A stretch of 64,000 nucleotides of DNA from Streptomyces longispororuber. Lineage in GTDB: Bacteria; Actinomycetota; Actinomycetes; Streptomycetales; Streptomycetaceae. This document shows, piece after piece, positions 19,784 to 29,979 of the stretch (position 1 is the first letter of the stretch; each line of letters opens with the position of its first letter). The position numbers and the translations under genes were made by a program. The DNA lies in assembly GCF_014656095.1 (NCBI RefSeq), contig NZ_BNBT01000028.1:1-64000 (forward strand). Reading direction: 5' to 3'. A model generated the notes under the pieces. It ran no database searches, was not told where the DNA came from, and saw only the letters and a program-made list of their open reading frames with translations.

Positions 19784-19823
19784 AAGTTTCTTTGGGGGAT
19801 CTGGGGGCTCCCCCCAGAAACTT
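19784..19823. promoter_or_regulatory. hairpin in the atpH-atpA gap
   Basis: Two alternative pairings are visible: an inner stem CTGGGGG (19801-19807) with CCCCCAG (19811-19817), and an outer one in which AAGTTTCT (19784-19791) pairs with AGAAACTT (19816-19823) and the adjacent G and C runs. It could be an attenuator, a message-processing site or a stabiliser that lets atpA be made at higher levels than atpH. It is unlikely to be a full terminator because the operon continues. Confidence 0.5.
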
Positions 19824-19873
19824 TGCATACTCTGCACGGCCCAACTCGGGCCGTTGTCTAGCTTGTCGAGTTA

Positions 19874-20695
19874 CTAGCCCGCCATGCGGCGGCGCGCGTC
19901 CTCGATCCGGTCCGCGATGGAACCGTTGATGACCTCGTCGCCGACCTGCACCCGGATCCCGCCGACGACCTCGGGGGCCACGTCGAGGTTCAGGTGCATC
20001 TGACGCCCGTAGATCTTGGCGAGCGCCGCGCCCAGGCGCTGCTTCTGCCGGTCCGACAGCGGAACGGCGGACGTGACGACGGCGACCATGCGCTCCCGGC
20101 GGTCCGCGGCCAGCTTGGAGAGGGACTCCAGTCCCGCTTCCAGGCTACGTCCCCGCGGCGCGGTCACAAGGCGCTCGACGAGACGCCCCGTGACGGCCTC
20201 CGCCTTGCCGCCGAGCAGGTTGCCCAGCAGCGCGCTCTTCGCCGTGGCGCCGGCGGCCCGGTCGGTCAGCGCGGCCCGCAGCTCGGTGCTGGAGGCGACG
20301 ATCCGGCCGAAGCGGAACAGCTCGTCCTCGACCGTGTCCAGCGCGCCCGACTTCTGCGCGGCGGTCAGGTCGGCGACGTTCGCCAGCTCCTCCAGGGCGT
20401 CCACCAGGTCGCGCGAGGCGGACCAGCGGGAGCGGACCATGCCCGCGACCAGGTCCGCGGTCTCGCCGCCGACCTTGCCGCCGAGCAGGCGCCCGGCCAG
20501 CGCGGCCTTGGCCTCGCCGGCCTGCGCCGGGTCGGTCAGGACCCGACGCAGCGAGACCTCCCGGTCGAGCAGCGCGGTGACGGCGGCCAGCTCGTCCGCG
20601 AGCTGCCGGGCGTCGACCGCGGTGTTGTCGGTCAGCGCGTCGAGGCGCTCGCGCGCGGCGGCCAGCGCCTCGCGGCTCGCTCCATGCGCTGTCAT
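19874..20695 (-). CDS. atpH: ATP synthase subunit delta
   Basis: A 273-residue peripheral-stalk subunit joining F1 to the b subunits. The C-terminal domain has the family pattern (VTSAVPLSDRQKQRLGAAL and LDVAPEVVGGIRVQVGD, about residues 200-255). It is about 90 residues longer than the E. coli subunit because of an extra N-terminal helical domain, which is normal in actinobacteria. Its ATG overlaps the atpF stop. Confidence 0.96.
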   Translation of the reverse strand: MTAHGASREALAAARERLDALTDNTAVDARQLADELAAVTALLDREVSLRRVLTDPAQAGEAKAALAGRLLGGKVGGETADLVAGMVRSRWSASRDLVDALEELANVADLTAAQKSGALDTVEDELFRFGRIVASSTELRAALTDRAAGATAKSALLGNLLGGKAEAVTGRLVERLVTAPRGRSLEAGLESLSKLAADRRERMVAVVTSAVPLSDRQKQRLGAALAKIYGRQMHLNLDVAPEVVGGIRVQVGDEVINGSIADRIEDARRRMAG

Positions 20696-21249
20696 CGAGT
20701 CGCCTCGGCCTTCGTCGCCTTCTCGTCGAGCTCGTCGAGGAAGCGGTCGATGGTGCGGCTCTGGCGCGCGTGGTCGTCCAGGGACTCACCGACGAGCTTG
20801 CCGGCCAGTTCGGTGGCCAGCAGGCCCACGTCCTGGCGCAGCGCCTGCGCGGCGGCCTTGCGGTCGGCCTCGATCTGGGCGTGACCGGCGGCGACGATCT
20901 CCTCGCGCTGCCGCTGGCCCTCGGCCCGCATCTCGGCGATGAGCTGGGCGCCCTGCTCCTGCGCCTCCTGGCGCAGACGCGCGGCCTCGTGCCGGGCCTC
21001 GGCGAGCTGAGCCTTGTACTGCTCGAGGACGCTCTGGGCTTCGGTCTGGGCGGCCTCGGCCTTCTCGATACCGCCTTCGATCGCCTCCCGGCGCTCTTCC
21101 AGAACCTTGTTGATGTTCGGGATGAGCTTCTTCCAGAAGAAGAAGAAAACGATGGCGAAGGCGATGGCGCCGACAAGCAGCTCGGGGCCCGGCGGGATGA
21201 GCGGGTTCTGCTCTTCCTCGGCCGCCAGCTGAACCAGGTTGGCGATCAC
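20692..21249 (-). CDS. atpF: ATP synthase subunit b
   Basis: A 185-residue membrane-anchored stator. A short N-terminal segment precedes a transmembrane helix (about 24-45, LLVGAIAFAIVFFFFW), followed by a long charged coiled coil rich in Glu, Ala, Gln and Arg. The stop overlaps the atpH start by four bases. Confidence 0.96.
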   Translation of the reverse strand: MIANLVQLAAEEEQNPLIPPGPELLVGAIAFAIVFFFFWKKLIPNINKVLEERREAIEGGIEKAEAAQTEAQSVLEQYKAQLAEARHEAARLRQEAQEQGAQLIAEMRAEGQRQREEIVAAGHAQIEADRKAAAQALRQDVGLLATELAGKLVGESLDDHARQSRTIDRFLDELDEKATKAEATR

Positions 21250-21287
21250 ATCAGTGCCTTTCGTCGAAAGGTGTCAGTAAGAAGCGA

Positions 21288-22419
<1,132 letters not shown>

Positions 22420-22647
22420 CGCGGGCTCCTTCGGCGTGAAGCATGGGTACGGCAACCTCGTTGTCGTGTCGGCGCGGCACGCAGCCGCGGAACGGCACCG
22501 GACTGGTGTTACGGATGTGGGGGCGGCGGTCAGGCAGCGAGCCTCGCGATGGTGCAGGCGTCAGCTCAGATGCCCGCGCCCGCAGTGCCGCAGTTGGCAC
22601 CGGACGATAGCAGCATCTCGAACGGGCATTTATCCCGGCCCTACCTC

Positions 22648-23109
22648 TCACGTCTCCGACCCCGGCTTCTCCGGCTTGCCACTCTTCTGGGAGGAGGAAG
22701 CCGAGGAAGGTTCGGGTTCGGGTTCGACGTAGAGGATCTTGGCCTTCATGTGCGCACGAGCCTGTGCCGCCATCCACACCACGGTGGAGATGACGAGAGC
22801 GAGCGCGAAGGACTTCGGGTTGAACGCGGTCGTGTCCTTGAACAGGCCCACGAAAATGAGAAGCAGCAGGAGCTGGGCGACGTAGAGCATCAGCCCCATC
22901 GCCTGGAAGAGCTGCGGAAGCGATTTTGCCGTGCGCTGCAGGACGAACAGGCCGATTCCCATGAAGACGACGGTCACCAGCGTGCCCACGACGGCACCGA
23001 GCACTCCCTTACCGCCGGCGACCACGCCGCTGACCACGGCGACGATCGCGCCGACGGCAGCGGTGGGGACGGCGGACTGCAGGAGAGTCCGGGTGTCTTG
23101 AGACGGCAT
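22648..23109 (-). CDS. atpI: AtpI-like membrane protein of the ATP synthase operon
   Basis: A 153-residue protein with four transmembrane helices (about residues 12-32, 34-54, 70-90 and 98-116) and a charged Ser/Glu/Lys tail. Position as first gene of the atp operon and size agree with AtpI, a non-essential factor implicated in c-ring assembly or magnesium transport. Sequence conservation in this family is weak, so the assignment rests mostly on context. Confidence 0.85.
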   Translation of the reverse strand: MPSQDTRTLLQSAVPTAAVGAIVAVVSGVVAGGKGVLGAVVGTLVTVVFMGIGLFVLQRTAKSLPQLFQAMGLMLYVAQLLLLLIFVGLFKDTTAFNPKSFALALVISTVVWMAAQARAHMKAKILYVEPEPEPSSASSSQKSGKPEKPGSET

Positions 23110-23370
23110 GGCGGCAACTCCGCTTACAGATGGGGGCAGGGTGTCGTCATGGACGAGCGTAGACCCGGGCCGAGCGGCATCCTCCGGCCGACGGACCGTC
23201 GCACTACGGTCCCTCGGCTCTGTCGCCGGGTCTCGTGAACCGTATCACAAACTATTTGATGAGGTCTTTACCTGCTCGGTGTGCTCGGTGTCACACATGA
23301 GAAGCAATCCGCGCGTCTGTGCATCCACGCGGCTGCTTTGTCTGGTAAAGGGGCGTTTTGCCGCGGGCCG

Positions 23371-24738
23371 TCAACGCGACGAACCCGCCTTGAGCCGGTC
23401 CAGGAAGCGCGGGCGGGTGCCCAGGGCCGTAGCGCCGTTGACGCCCGCGCCCACGGCCCGCCGGTCCGTCGGGGCCCCACCGTCCCCGCCTGCCTCCCGC
23501 GTCTCGTACGTCCCCTCCTGGCCGGCCTCCGCGGAGGCGTCCGCCGCGGCGGCGGCCAGGGCGGCCCTCCTGCGGCGGTAGCGCGGCGGGACGAAGCCCT
23601 CCGCCCAGCGGGGCGCGTGCGGTGTGAAGCGGGGCAGCAGGAGCAGCACGAGGCCCACGGCGCTGAGGGCGACGATGAGCAGCAGGATCCACATGTTGGT
23701 CGAGTGGACCGAGTACGCCACGGTGCCGAAGGCGATGAGGGCCGACCAGAAGTACATGATCAGCACCGCGCGGCTGTGCGAGTGGCCGACCTCCAGGAGG
23801 CGGTGGTGCAGATGGCCGCGGTCGGCGGCGAACGGCGACTGCCCCTTCCAGGTGCGGCGCACGATGGCGAGCACCAGGTCGGCGAACGGGATGGCGATGA
23901 TCGTCAGCGGCATCAGCAGCGGGATGAAGACCGGGAGCATCGCGTGGGTGGCGTCGCGGGAGCTGCCGCCGAGGTTCAGCTTCATCGCGTCCGGGTCGAC
24001 CTGCCCGGTGATGGAGATGGCGCCCGCGGCGAGCACGAGCCCGATGAGCATCGAGCCCGAGTCGCCCATGAAGATCCTGGCCGGGTGCATGTTGTGCGGC
24101 AGGAAGCCCAGGCACATGCCCATCAGGATGGCCGCGAAGAGGGTCGCGGGGGCGGCGGCCTCGATGCCGTAGCCGTACCAGATGCGGTACGCGTACATGA
24201 AGAACGCCGCGGCGGCGATGCACACCATTCCGGCCGCGAGGCCGTCGAGGCCGTCGACGAAGTTCACGGCGTTGATGGTGATGACGACGAGGGCGACGGT
24301 GAGGAGCGTGCCCTGCCACTGGGTGAGCGAGACCGTGCCGACCCCGGGGATGGGCAGCCACAGGATCGTCAGACCCTGCATGACCATGACGCCCGCGGCG
24401 ATCATCTGGCCGCCGAGCTTGATGAGCGCGTCGATCTCGAACTTGTCGTCGAGGACGCCGATCAGCCAGATCAGGGCGGCGCCGGAGAGCAGCGCGCGCG
24501 GCTCGTTGGACTTGGTGAACACCTCGTTGAGGTTGGGCAGGTGGTCGGCGACCAGCAGGCCCGCGCAGAGGCCGAAGAACATCGCGATACCGCCGAGCCG
24601 GGGTGTCGGTTCCCGGTGCACGTCGCGCGCGCGGATCTCCGGCATGGCGCCGGCCACGATCGCGAACTTCCGCACCGGGCCGGTCAGCAGATAGGTCACC
24701 GCGGCCGTGATGCAGAGCGTCAGCAGATATTCACGCAC
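23371..24738 (-). CDS. MraY/WecA-family undecaprenyl-phosphate sugar-phosphate transferase
   Basis: A 455-residue polytopic enzyme with about eleven membrane helices that moves a sugar-1-phosphate, typically GlcNAc-1-P, from a UDP-sugar to a polyprenyl phosphate. Family motifs visible are the acidic pair in GVLDDKFEID, NAVNFVDGLDGLAAG and the MGDSGSM loop. A basic, Ala-rich cytoplasmic tail of about 90 residues follows. GTG 24738 begins the first helix; an upstream start at 24777 would add 13 residues. It is likely to initiate arabinogalactan-like or teichoic wall polymer synthesis; the neighbouring LCP gene may act later in the same pathway. Confidence 0.9.
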   Translation of the reverse strand: MREYLLTLCITAAVTYLLTGPVRKFAIVAGAMPEIRARDVHREPTPRLGGIAMFFGLCAGLLVADHLPNLNEVFTKSNEPRALLSGAALIWLIGVLDDKFEIDALIKLGGQMIAAGVMVMQGLTILWLPIPGVGTVSLTQWQGTLLTVALVVITINAVNFVDGLDGLAAGMVCIAAAAFFMYAYRIWYGYGIEAAAPATLFAAILMGMCLGFLPHNMHPARIFMGDSGSMLIGLVLAAGAISITGQVDPDAMKLNLGGSSRDATHAMLPVFIPLLMPLTIIAIPFADLVLAIVRRTWKGQSPFAADRGHLHHRLLEVGHSHSRAVLIMYFWSALIAFGTVAYSVHSTNMWILLLIVALSAVGLVLLLLPRFTPHAPRWAEGFVPPRYRRRRAALAAAAADASAEAGQEGTYETREAGGDGGAPTDRRAVGAGVNGATALGTRPRFLDRLKAGSSR

Positions 24739-24840
24739 GGGCTTCCCCACAGGTATCGCTGGCCATCTCAGCACCACACCCTAGCTTCGCGCGCATAAGG
24801 GTGGGCACTTCCGGGTAGCGACGATCGTTGCACAACTCCG

Positions 24841-26127
24841 CTACGACGACGTGATCTCGCCCCCGGTGCGGGCGGGGTAGGGCGGAAACCGCACCGCCAG
24901 GTCACGCACTTCCTCCCTGACGTGCCGCTCCTCCCGGACGGCGGCGGCGAACAGCGCCGCCACCCGGGCCATCTCCCCCTCGCGCATGCCCTGGGTGGTG
25001 ACGGCGGCCGTGCCGAGGCGGAGGCCGCGGGCCTCGGTGGCGGTGGCGGCGTGGGGCAGGGCGCAGGTGTCCAGGACCAGGCCGGCCGCGGCGAGGCGGC
25101 CGCGGGCCGTGCGGGCGGTGACGCCGAGCGGGGACGGGTCGACGAGGACCAGGTGCGTGTCCGTGCCGCCGGTGCTGACGGCGAACCCCTCCCCCGCCAG
25201 CGCCTGCGCCAACGTCCGGGCGTTGGCGACGACTTGGTGGGCGTACGCGGTGAAGGCGGGGGTCGCCGCCTCGCCGAAGGCCACCGCCTTGGCGGCGATG
25301 GTGTGCATCTGCGCGCCGCCCTGCGTGAACGGGAACACCGCCCGGTCGACCCGCTCGGCGAGGTCGGCACCGCACAGGATCAGGCCACCGCGCGGGCCGC
25401 GCAGCACCTTGTGGGTGGTGGCGCAGACGATGTCCGCGTACGGCACCGGGTTGGGGGCGGCACCGCCCGCGACCAGGCCGATGGGGTGGGCGGCGTCGGC
25501 GATCAGGTAGGCACCCACGTCGTCGGCCACCTCGCGGAAGGCGGCGTAGTCGAGGTGGCGCGGGTAGGCGATGGAGCCGCAGACGATGGCTTTCGGCCGG
25601 TGCGCGCGGGCCAGGGCGCGCACCTGCTCGTGGTCGACGAGCCCGCTGGCCGGGTCCAGGCCGTAGCCGACGAACGTGAACCAGCGGCCCGAGAAGTTCG
25701 CGGGCGAGCCGTGCGTGAGGTGTCCTCCGTACGGGAGGCCCATCGCGAGGACCGTGTCCCCCGGACGCAGGAGCGCGGCGTACGCGGCGAGCACGGCGGA
25801 GGAGCCGGAGTGGGCCTGGACGTTGGCGTGGTCGGCGCCGAAGAGGGCCGTGGCGCGGTCGGTGGCGAGGCGCTCGGCGACGTCCACGAGCTCGCAGCCG
25901 CCGTGGTGGCGGGCTCCGGGGTAGCCCTCGGCGTACTTGTTCGCCAGCGGGGAGCCCAGGGCCGTCAGGACGGCCTCCGAGGTGAAGTTCTCGGCGGCGA
26001 TGAGCTGGAGCGAGGTGGCCTGGCGCGCGGTCTCGCCGAGCAGGACCTCGGCGAGCTCGGGGTCCTGGCGGCGCAGCGCCGCGTACGCCGCCGGGGCGGC
26101 GGCTCTGGCGGGGCCCACCGTCGTCAT
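24841..26127 (-). CDS. glyA: serine hydroxymethyltransferase
   Basis: A 428-residue PLP enzyme that interconverts serine and glycine with tetrahydrofolate as one-carbon acceptor. The cofactor Lys is in TTHKVLRGPRGGLIL (about residues 237-251), and the N-terminal NFTSEAVLTALGSPLANKYAEGYPG (partly quoted) pattern is conserved. The context between the phosphatase homologue and the WecA-like gene is the one usual for Streptomyces. Confidence 0.95.
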   Translation of the reverse strand: MTTVGPARAAAPAAYAALRRQDPELAEVLLGETARQATSLQLIAAENFTSEAVLTALGSPLANKYAEGYPGARHHGGCELVDVAERLATDRATALFGADHANVQAHSGSSAVLAAYAALLRPGDTVLAMGLPYGGHLTHGSPANFSGRWFTFVGYGLDPASGLVDHEQVRALARAHRPKAIVCGSIAYPRHLDYAAFREVADDVGAYLIADAAHPIGLVAGGAAPNPVPYADIVCATTHKVLRGPRGGLILCGADLAERVDRAVFPFTQGGAQMHTIAAKAVAFGEAATPAFTAYAHQVVANARTLAQALAGEGFAVSTGGTDTHLVLVDPSPLGVTARTARGRLAAAGLVLDTCALPHAATATEARGLRLGTAAVTTQGMREGEMARVAALFAAAVREERHVREEVRDLAVRFPPYPARTGGEITSS

Positions 26128-26444
26128 CTCTCCACTGTAGGCGCGGGCCCGCGGACGCGCGCGGCGGTGGCCTCGCGGGGGCGCCCCGGTCCCGCCCCTT
26201 TCCCGAAACCAAGGGGCTCCGCCCCCTGGACCCCCGAAGATCGCGCTGACGCGCTCGTCCTCAAACGCCGGACGGGCTGAAAGATCTCAAGCGCGGCCAC
26301 GGCTGAAGATTTCAGCCGCGCTCGGCGGAAAGTTCCAGCCCGTCCGGCGTTTGAGGACGAGGCGCGGAGCGCCGAAAAAGCGGGGTCCAGGGGCGGCAGC
26401 CCCTGGTTCGGGAAGGGGCGGGACTGGGGCGCCCCCCGCGAGGG
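26128..26444. repeat. dispersed intergenic repeat, copy B, as a large inverted repeat
   Basis: No gene is supported. The segment CGCTCGTCCTCAAACGCCGG (from 26251) is the reverse complement of CCGGCGTTTGAGGACGAGGC (from 26342), giving an inverted repeat of about 27 bases flanking about 60 bases that themselves contain CAGCC/GGCTG repeats. The right half matches copies at 14514 and 41074. It stands between two minus-strand genes and could fold as a terminator for the phosphatase homologue or be mobile-repeat debris. Confidence 0.7.
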
Positions 26445-27167
26445 CTACAGACGGGCGGCCGGGACCCCCGTCAGGGCCGTAACCACCGGGTCAAGGGCCT
26501 GCTGGATCTCGCCGCCGACGGAGCGGAAGAAGGGCAGGGGCGCGCCGTAGGGGTCGTAGACCTCGTCGGCCTCGACGCTGGGGGCCAGCAGCCACCCGCG
26601 CAGGGCGGCGGCCGCCCGCACCAGGGCGCGGGCCCGCTCGACCACGCCGTCCGCCCCGTCGGGGTCGGGCAGCGTCGCCGGGTCTATGGCCCGCACCAGC
26701 CGGGTGAACTCCTTGAGGGTGAACGTGCGCAGCCCGGCCGAGTGCCCCATGGAGATGACCTGCGCCCGGTGGTCGCGCGTGGCGGTGAGCACCAGGTCGG
26801 CCCGGATGACGTGGTCGTCGAGGAGCTCCCGCCCGACGAACCCGGAGGGGTCCGCGCCGAAGTCGGCGAGGACGGTCTCCGCGTGCGTCTCCATGGGCGC
26901 GCCCTCGTGGCCCCAGGTGCCCGCGCTCTCCACGACGAGCCCCCCGGTGGCCGGGTCGCCGAGGCGGTCGGCGAGGGCGTGCCGGGTGAGCCGCTCGGTG
27001 ATCGGCGAGCGGCAGACGTTGCCGGTGCTGACGTGGAGGATGCGGAAGGTCCCGGGGGCCCGGCGGGCCGCGTCGTCCGCGGCCTGGCCGGGGAAGCCCG
27101 CGTGTTCCGGGGGCCCCGCGGGGGCCGGGAGACCCGCTATGCCACGCCCCGTCCCAGGGGCTGTCAA
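26445..27167 (-). CDS. low-molecular-weight protein tyrosine phosphatase homologue with Ser in place of the nucleophilic Cys
   Basis: A 240-residue protein whose LMWPc domain starts at about residue 41. The signature loop, normally V-C-x-G-N-x-C-R-S-P, reads HVSTGNVCRSP: Ser47 occupies the nucleophile position while Cys52, Arg53 and Ser54 are kept. The general-acid DPYG (about 208-211) is also kept. TTG 27167 is chosen because it overlaps the stop of the upstream gene (TTGA) with GAGG just before. It sits between the threonylcarbamoyl and glyA genes. It is probably not a classical phosphatase; it may bind phospho-ligands. Confidence 0.85.
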   Translation of the reverse strand: MTAPGTGRGIAGLPAPAGPPEHAGFPGQAADDAARRAPGTFRILHVSTGNVCRSPITERLTRHALADRLGDPATGGLVVESAGTWGHEGAPMETHAETVLADFGADPSGFVGRELLDDHVIRADLVLTATRDHRAQVISMGHSAGLRTFTLKEFTRLVRAIDPATLPDPDGADGVVERARALVRAAAALRGWLLAPSVEADEVYDPYGAPLPFFRSVGGEIQQALDPVVTALTGVPAARL

Positions 27168-27811
27168 TTGGCCACCTCGAGGTCGGGTACCACCTTGCGG
27201 AGCTCCTCCGCGTCCAGCGCGCCGGCGCGCAGCAGCACGGGCACCTTGCCGGTGACGTCGACGATGGAGGACGGGACGATGCCGGGCGTCGGGCCGCCGT
27301 CGAGGTAGACGGAGATGGAGTCGCCGAGCATCTCCTGGGCCGCGTCGCAGTCCTCCGGCGCCGGGTGCCCGGTGAGGTTGGCGGAGGAGACGGCCATCGG
27401 GCCGACCTCCGTCAGGAGCTCGATGGCCACCGGGTGCAGCGGCATCCGGATGGCGACGGTGCCCCGGGTGTCCCCGAGGTCCCACTGGAGCGACGGCTGC
27501 TGCTTGGCGACGAGCGTGAGCGCGCCGGGCCAGAAGGCGTCGACGAGCTCCCAGGCGGCCTCGGAGAAGTCCGTGACGAGGCCGTGCAGGGTGTTCGGGG
27601 AGCCGATGAGGACGGGCGTCGGCATGTTGCGGCCGCGCCCCTTGGCGTCGAGCAGGTCGGCGACGGCCTCGGGGCTGAAGGCGTCCGCGCCGACGCCGTA
27701 CACGGTGTCCGTGGGCAGCACGACCAGCTCGCCGCGGCGGACGGCGGACGCGGCCTCTCGCAGACCCGTCGCACGGTCGGTCGCGTCGTTGGTGTCGTAT
27801 CGCCGTGCCAT
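27164..27811 (-). CDS. L-threonylcarbamoyladenylate synthase (Sua5/YrdC family)
   Basis: A 215-residue YrdC-domain enzyme that makes threonylcarbamoyl-AMP from threonine, bicarbonate and ATP, the first step in t6A modification of ANN-decoding tRNAs. Conserved segments include LPTDTVYGVGADAF (about 33-46), KGRGRNMPTPVLIG and AVSSANLTG. The ATG at 27811 follows the stop of a 68-aa ORF with no gap, and its own stop overlaps the next start, so a coupled translational unit is likely. Confidence 0.94.
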   Translation of the reverse strand: MARRYDTNDATDRATGLREAASAVRRGELVVLPTDTVYGVGADAFSPEAVADLLDAKGRGRNMPTPVLIGSPNTLHGLVTDFSEAAWELVDAFWPGALTLVAKQQPSLQWDLGDTRGTVAIRMPLHPVAIELLTEVGPMAVSSANLTGHPAPEDCDAAQEMLGDSISVYLDGGPTPGIVPSSIVDVTGKVPVLLRAGALDAEELRKVVPDLEVAN

Positions 27812-28018
27812 CTAGCGGGCCTCCTCGTACACGTACTGGTCCACGTACTCGTCAAGCTGGTCGTGCCGGTCGTACCGGTGCTGATCGTTCCGGTGCTGGT
27901 ACCGGTGCTGGTGCTGGTACCGGTGCTGGTCGTGCTCGTGCCGGGGCCTGCGCCGGGGCGCGGCCGGTCCGGCGGGGGCGGTCGCGCCCGCCGTCCTCCT
28001 CGTCGCCGCCGTCGTCAC
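27812..28018 (-). CDS. unrecognised 68-aa His/Gln/Arg/Tyr-rich repeat protein between prmC and the Sua5 gene
   Basis: The frame opens with GTG at 28018, which overlaps the prmC stop as GTGA, and ends with TAG immediately before the ATG of the next gene, so it fills the gap exactly. Nearly every third codon position is G or C, the local signature of real coding. The first 27 residues are Ala/Arg/Pro-rich and basic; the rest contains tandem QHRYQH/DQHRYD-type repeats and ends acidic (VDQYVYEEAR). No known family is recognised. The repeats in DNA are GGTACCGGTGCTGGT-like units. It could bind metal or RNA, or be a variable filler protein. Confidence 0.55.
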   Translation of the reverse strand: MTTAATRRTAGATAPAGPAAPRRRPRHEHDQHRYQHQHRYQHRNDQHRYDRHDQLDEYVDQYVYEEAR

Positions 28019-28860
28019 GGCATCGCCTTGCGGGCGGTGGCGAACCGCGGCCGGTTGTTCAGGTCGGGGTGGTCGGCGGCGTCGGCCCAGCCCCGCTCCT
28101 CGGTGAAGATCCATGGCACCTGGCCGCCCTGGGTGTCGGCGTGCTCCACGACGACGACCCCGCCGGGCCGCAGCAGCCGGTGCGCGGTGCGCTCGATGCC
28201 GCGGATCAGGTCCAGGCCGTCCTCGCCGGAGAACAGGGCGAGCTCGGGATCGTAGTCCCGGGCCTCCGGCGCAACGTACTCCCATTCGGTGAGCGGGATG
28301 TACGGGGGGTTGGAGACGACCAGGTCGACCTGCCCGTCGAGCTCCGGCAGGGCCGTGCGGGCGTCACCCGCGTGCAGGGTGACGCGGGAGCCCTCGACGT
28401 TCTTGCGGGTCCACTTCAGGGCGTCCTCGGACAGCTCCACGGCGTGCACGCGCGAGCGCGGCACCTCCTGGGCCAGGGCGAGCGCGATGGCCCCGGAGCC
28501 GGTGCACAGGTCCACGATGAGCGGCTCGACGACGTCCATCGCGCGGACGGCGTCTATGGCCCAGCCGACGACGGACTCCGTCTCCGGGCGGGGCACGAAC
28601 ACGCCGGGGCCGACCTGGAGCTCCAGGTACCGGAAGAACGCCCGGCCGGTGATGTGCTGGAGCGGCTCACGCGCCTCGCGCCGGGCGATGACCTCCCAGT
28701 AGCGGGCGTCGAAGTCCGCGTCCTTGACGGAGTGCAGTTCGCCCCGTTTCACGCCGTGCACGAAGGCGGCGAGCTCCTCCGCGTCGTTGCGCGGCGAGGG
28801 CACGCCGGCGTCGGCCAGCCGCTGGGTGGCCTGGGCCACCTCCGCGAGCAGCAGGTTCAC
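28015..28860 (-). CDS. prmC: release factor N5-glutamine methyltransferase
   Basis: A 281-residue SAM-dependent enzyme that methylates the Gln of the GGQ motif in release factors RF1 and RF2. The N-terminal helical substrate domain is followed by the SAM motif (DLCTGSGAIAL, about 171-181) and the catalytic N-P-P-Y motif (VVSNPPYIPL, about 235-244). It lies 42 bases downstream of prfA, whose product is its substrate, in the usual prfA-prmC order. Confidence 0.95.
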   Translation of the reverse strand: MNLLLAEVAQATQRLADAGVPSPRNDAEELAAFVHGVKRGELHSVKDADFDARYWEVIARREAREPLQHITGRAFFRYLELQVGPGVFVPRPETESVVGWAIDAVRAMDVVEPLIVDLCTGSGAIALALAQEVPRSRVHAVELSEDALKWTRKNVEGSRVTLHAGDARTALPELDGQVDLVVSNPPYIPLTEWEYVAPEARDYDPELALFSGEDGLDLIRGIERTAHRLLRPGGVVVVEHADTQGGQVPWIFTEERGWADAADHPDLNNRPRFATARKAMP

Positions 28861-28902
28861 GCTGGTCCTCCGGGGGCTTGAGCGGTCCGTACGTCGGCGG
28901 GC

Positions 28903-29979
28903 TTACGCGGCGGCGAGCTTGGCGGCGGAGTCCGCGTCCACGCAGGCCTGGATGACCGCGTCGAGGTCGCCGTCGAGCACCTGGTCCAAGTTGTACGCCT
29001 TGAAGCCGACGCGGTGGTCGGAGATGCGGTTTTCCGGGAAGTTGTACGTGCGGATCTTCTCGGAGCGGTCGACGGTGCGGACCTGGCTGCGGCGGGCGTC
29101 CGCGGCCTTGCTCTCCGCCTCCTCCTGCGCCGCGGCGAGCAGCCTGGAGCGCAGGATACGCAGCGCCTGCTCCTTGTTCTGGAGCTGGCTCTTCTCGTTC
29201 TGGCAGGAGGCGACGACACCGGTGGGGAGGTGCGTGATGCGCACCGCGGAGTCGGTGGTGTTCACGGACTGGCCGCCGGGCCCGGAGGAGCGGTAGACGT
29301 CGATGCGCAGGTCGTTCGGGTTGATCTCGACGTCGATCTCCTCGGCCTCGGGCGTCACCAGGACACCGGCGGCGGAGGTGTGGATGCGGCCCTGCGACTC
29401 GGTCGCGGGCACGCGCTGCACGCGGTGCACACCGCCCTCGTACTTCAGCCGGGCCCACACGCCCTGGCCGGGCTCGGTGGCACCCTGGCCGCCCTTGGTC
29501 TTCACGGCGACCTGGACGTCCTTGTAGCCGCCGAGCTCGGACTCGGTGGCGTCGATGATCTCGGTCTTCCAGCCGACGCGCTCGGCGTACCGCAGGTACA
29601 TGCGCAGCAGGTCACCGGCGAACAGGGCGGACTCGTCGCCGCCCGCGCCCGCCTTGATCTCCAGGATGACGTCCTTGTCGTCGCTGGGGTCGCGCGGGAC
29701 GAGCAGCAGCCGCAGCTTCTCGGTGACCTCCTCGCGGCGCTCGGCCAGCTCCTTGACCTCGGCGGCGAAGTCGGGGTCGTCGGCCGCGAACTCGCGCGCG
29801 GTCTCGATGTCGTCGCCGAGCTGCTTCCAGGTGCGGTACGTGGCGACGATCGGGGTCAGCTCGGCGTAGCGCTTGTTGAGCTTGCGCGCGTTGGCCTGGT
29901 CGGCGTGGACCGACGGGTCGGCGAGCTTCTGCTCCAGATCGGCGTGCTCGCCGATCAGTTCCTCGACCGCCTCGAACAT
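28903..29979 (-). CDS. prfA: peptide chain release factor 1
   Basis: A 358-residue factor that recognises UAA and UAG codons and triggers hydrolysis of peptidyl-tRNA. The catalytic motif is in [15 protein letters not shown] (about residues 226-240), and the codon-recognition region with [16 protein letters not shown] precedes it. ATG 29979 starts the conserved protein; the frame remains open upstream, but that part is rpmE-prfA spacer. It lies between rpmE and prmC. Confidence 0.97.
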   Translation of the reverse strand: MFEAVEELIGEHADLEQKLADPSVHADQANARKLNKRYAELTPIVATYRTWKQLGDDIETAREFAADDPDFAAEVKELAERREEVTEKLRLLLVPRDPSDDKDVILEIKAGAGGDESALFAGDLLRMYLRYAERVGWKTEIIDATESELGGYKDVQVAVKTKGGQGATEPGQGVWARLKYEGGVHRVQRVPATESQGRIHTSAAGVLVTPEAEEIDVEINPNDLRIDVYRSSGPGGQSVNTTDSAVRITHLPTGVVASCQNEKSQLQNKEQALRILRSRLLAAAQEEAESKAADARRSQVRTVDRSEKIRTYNFPENRISDHRVGFKAYNLDQVLDGDLDAVIQACVDADSAAKLAAA

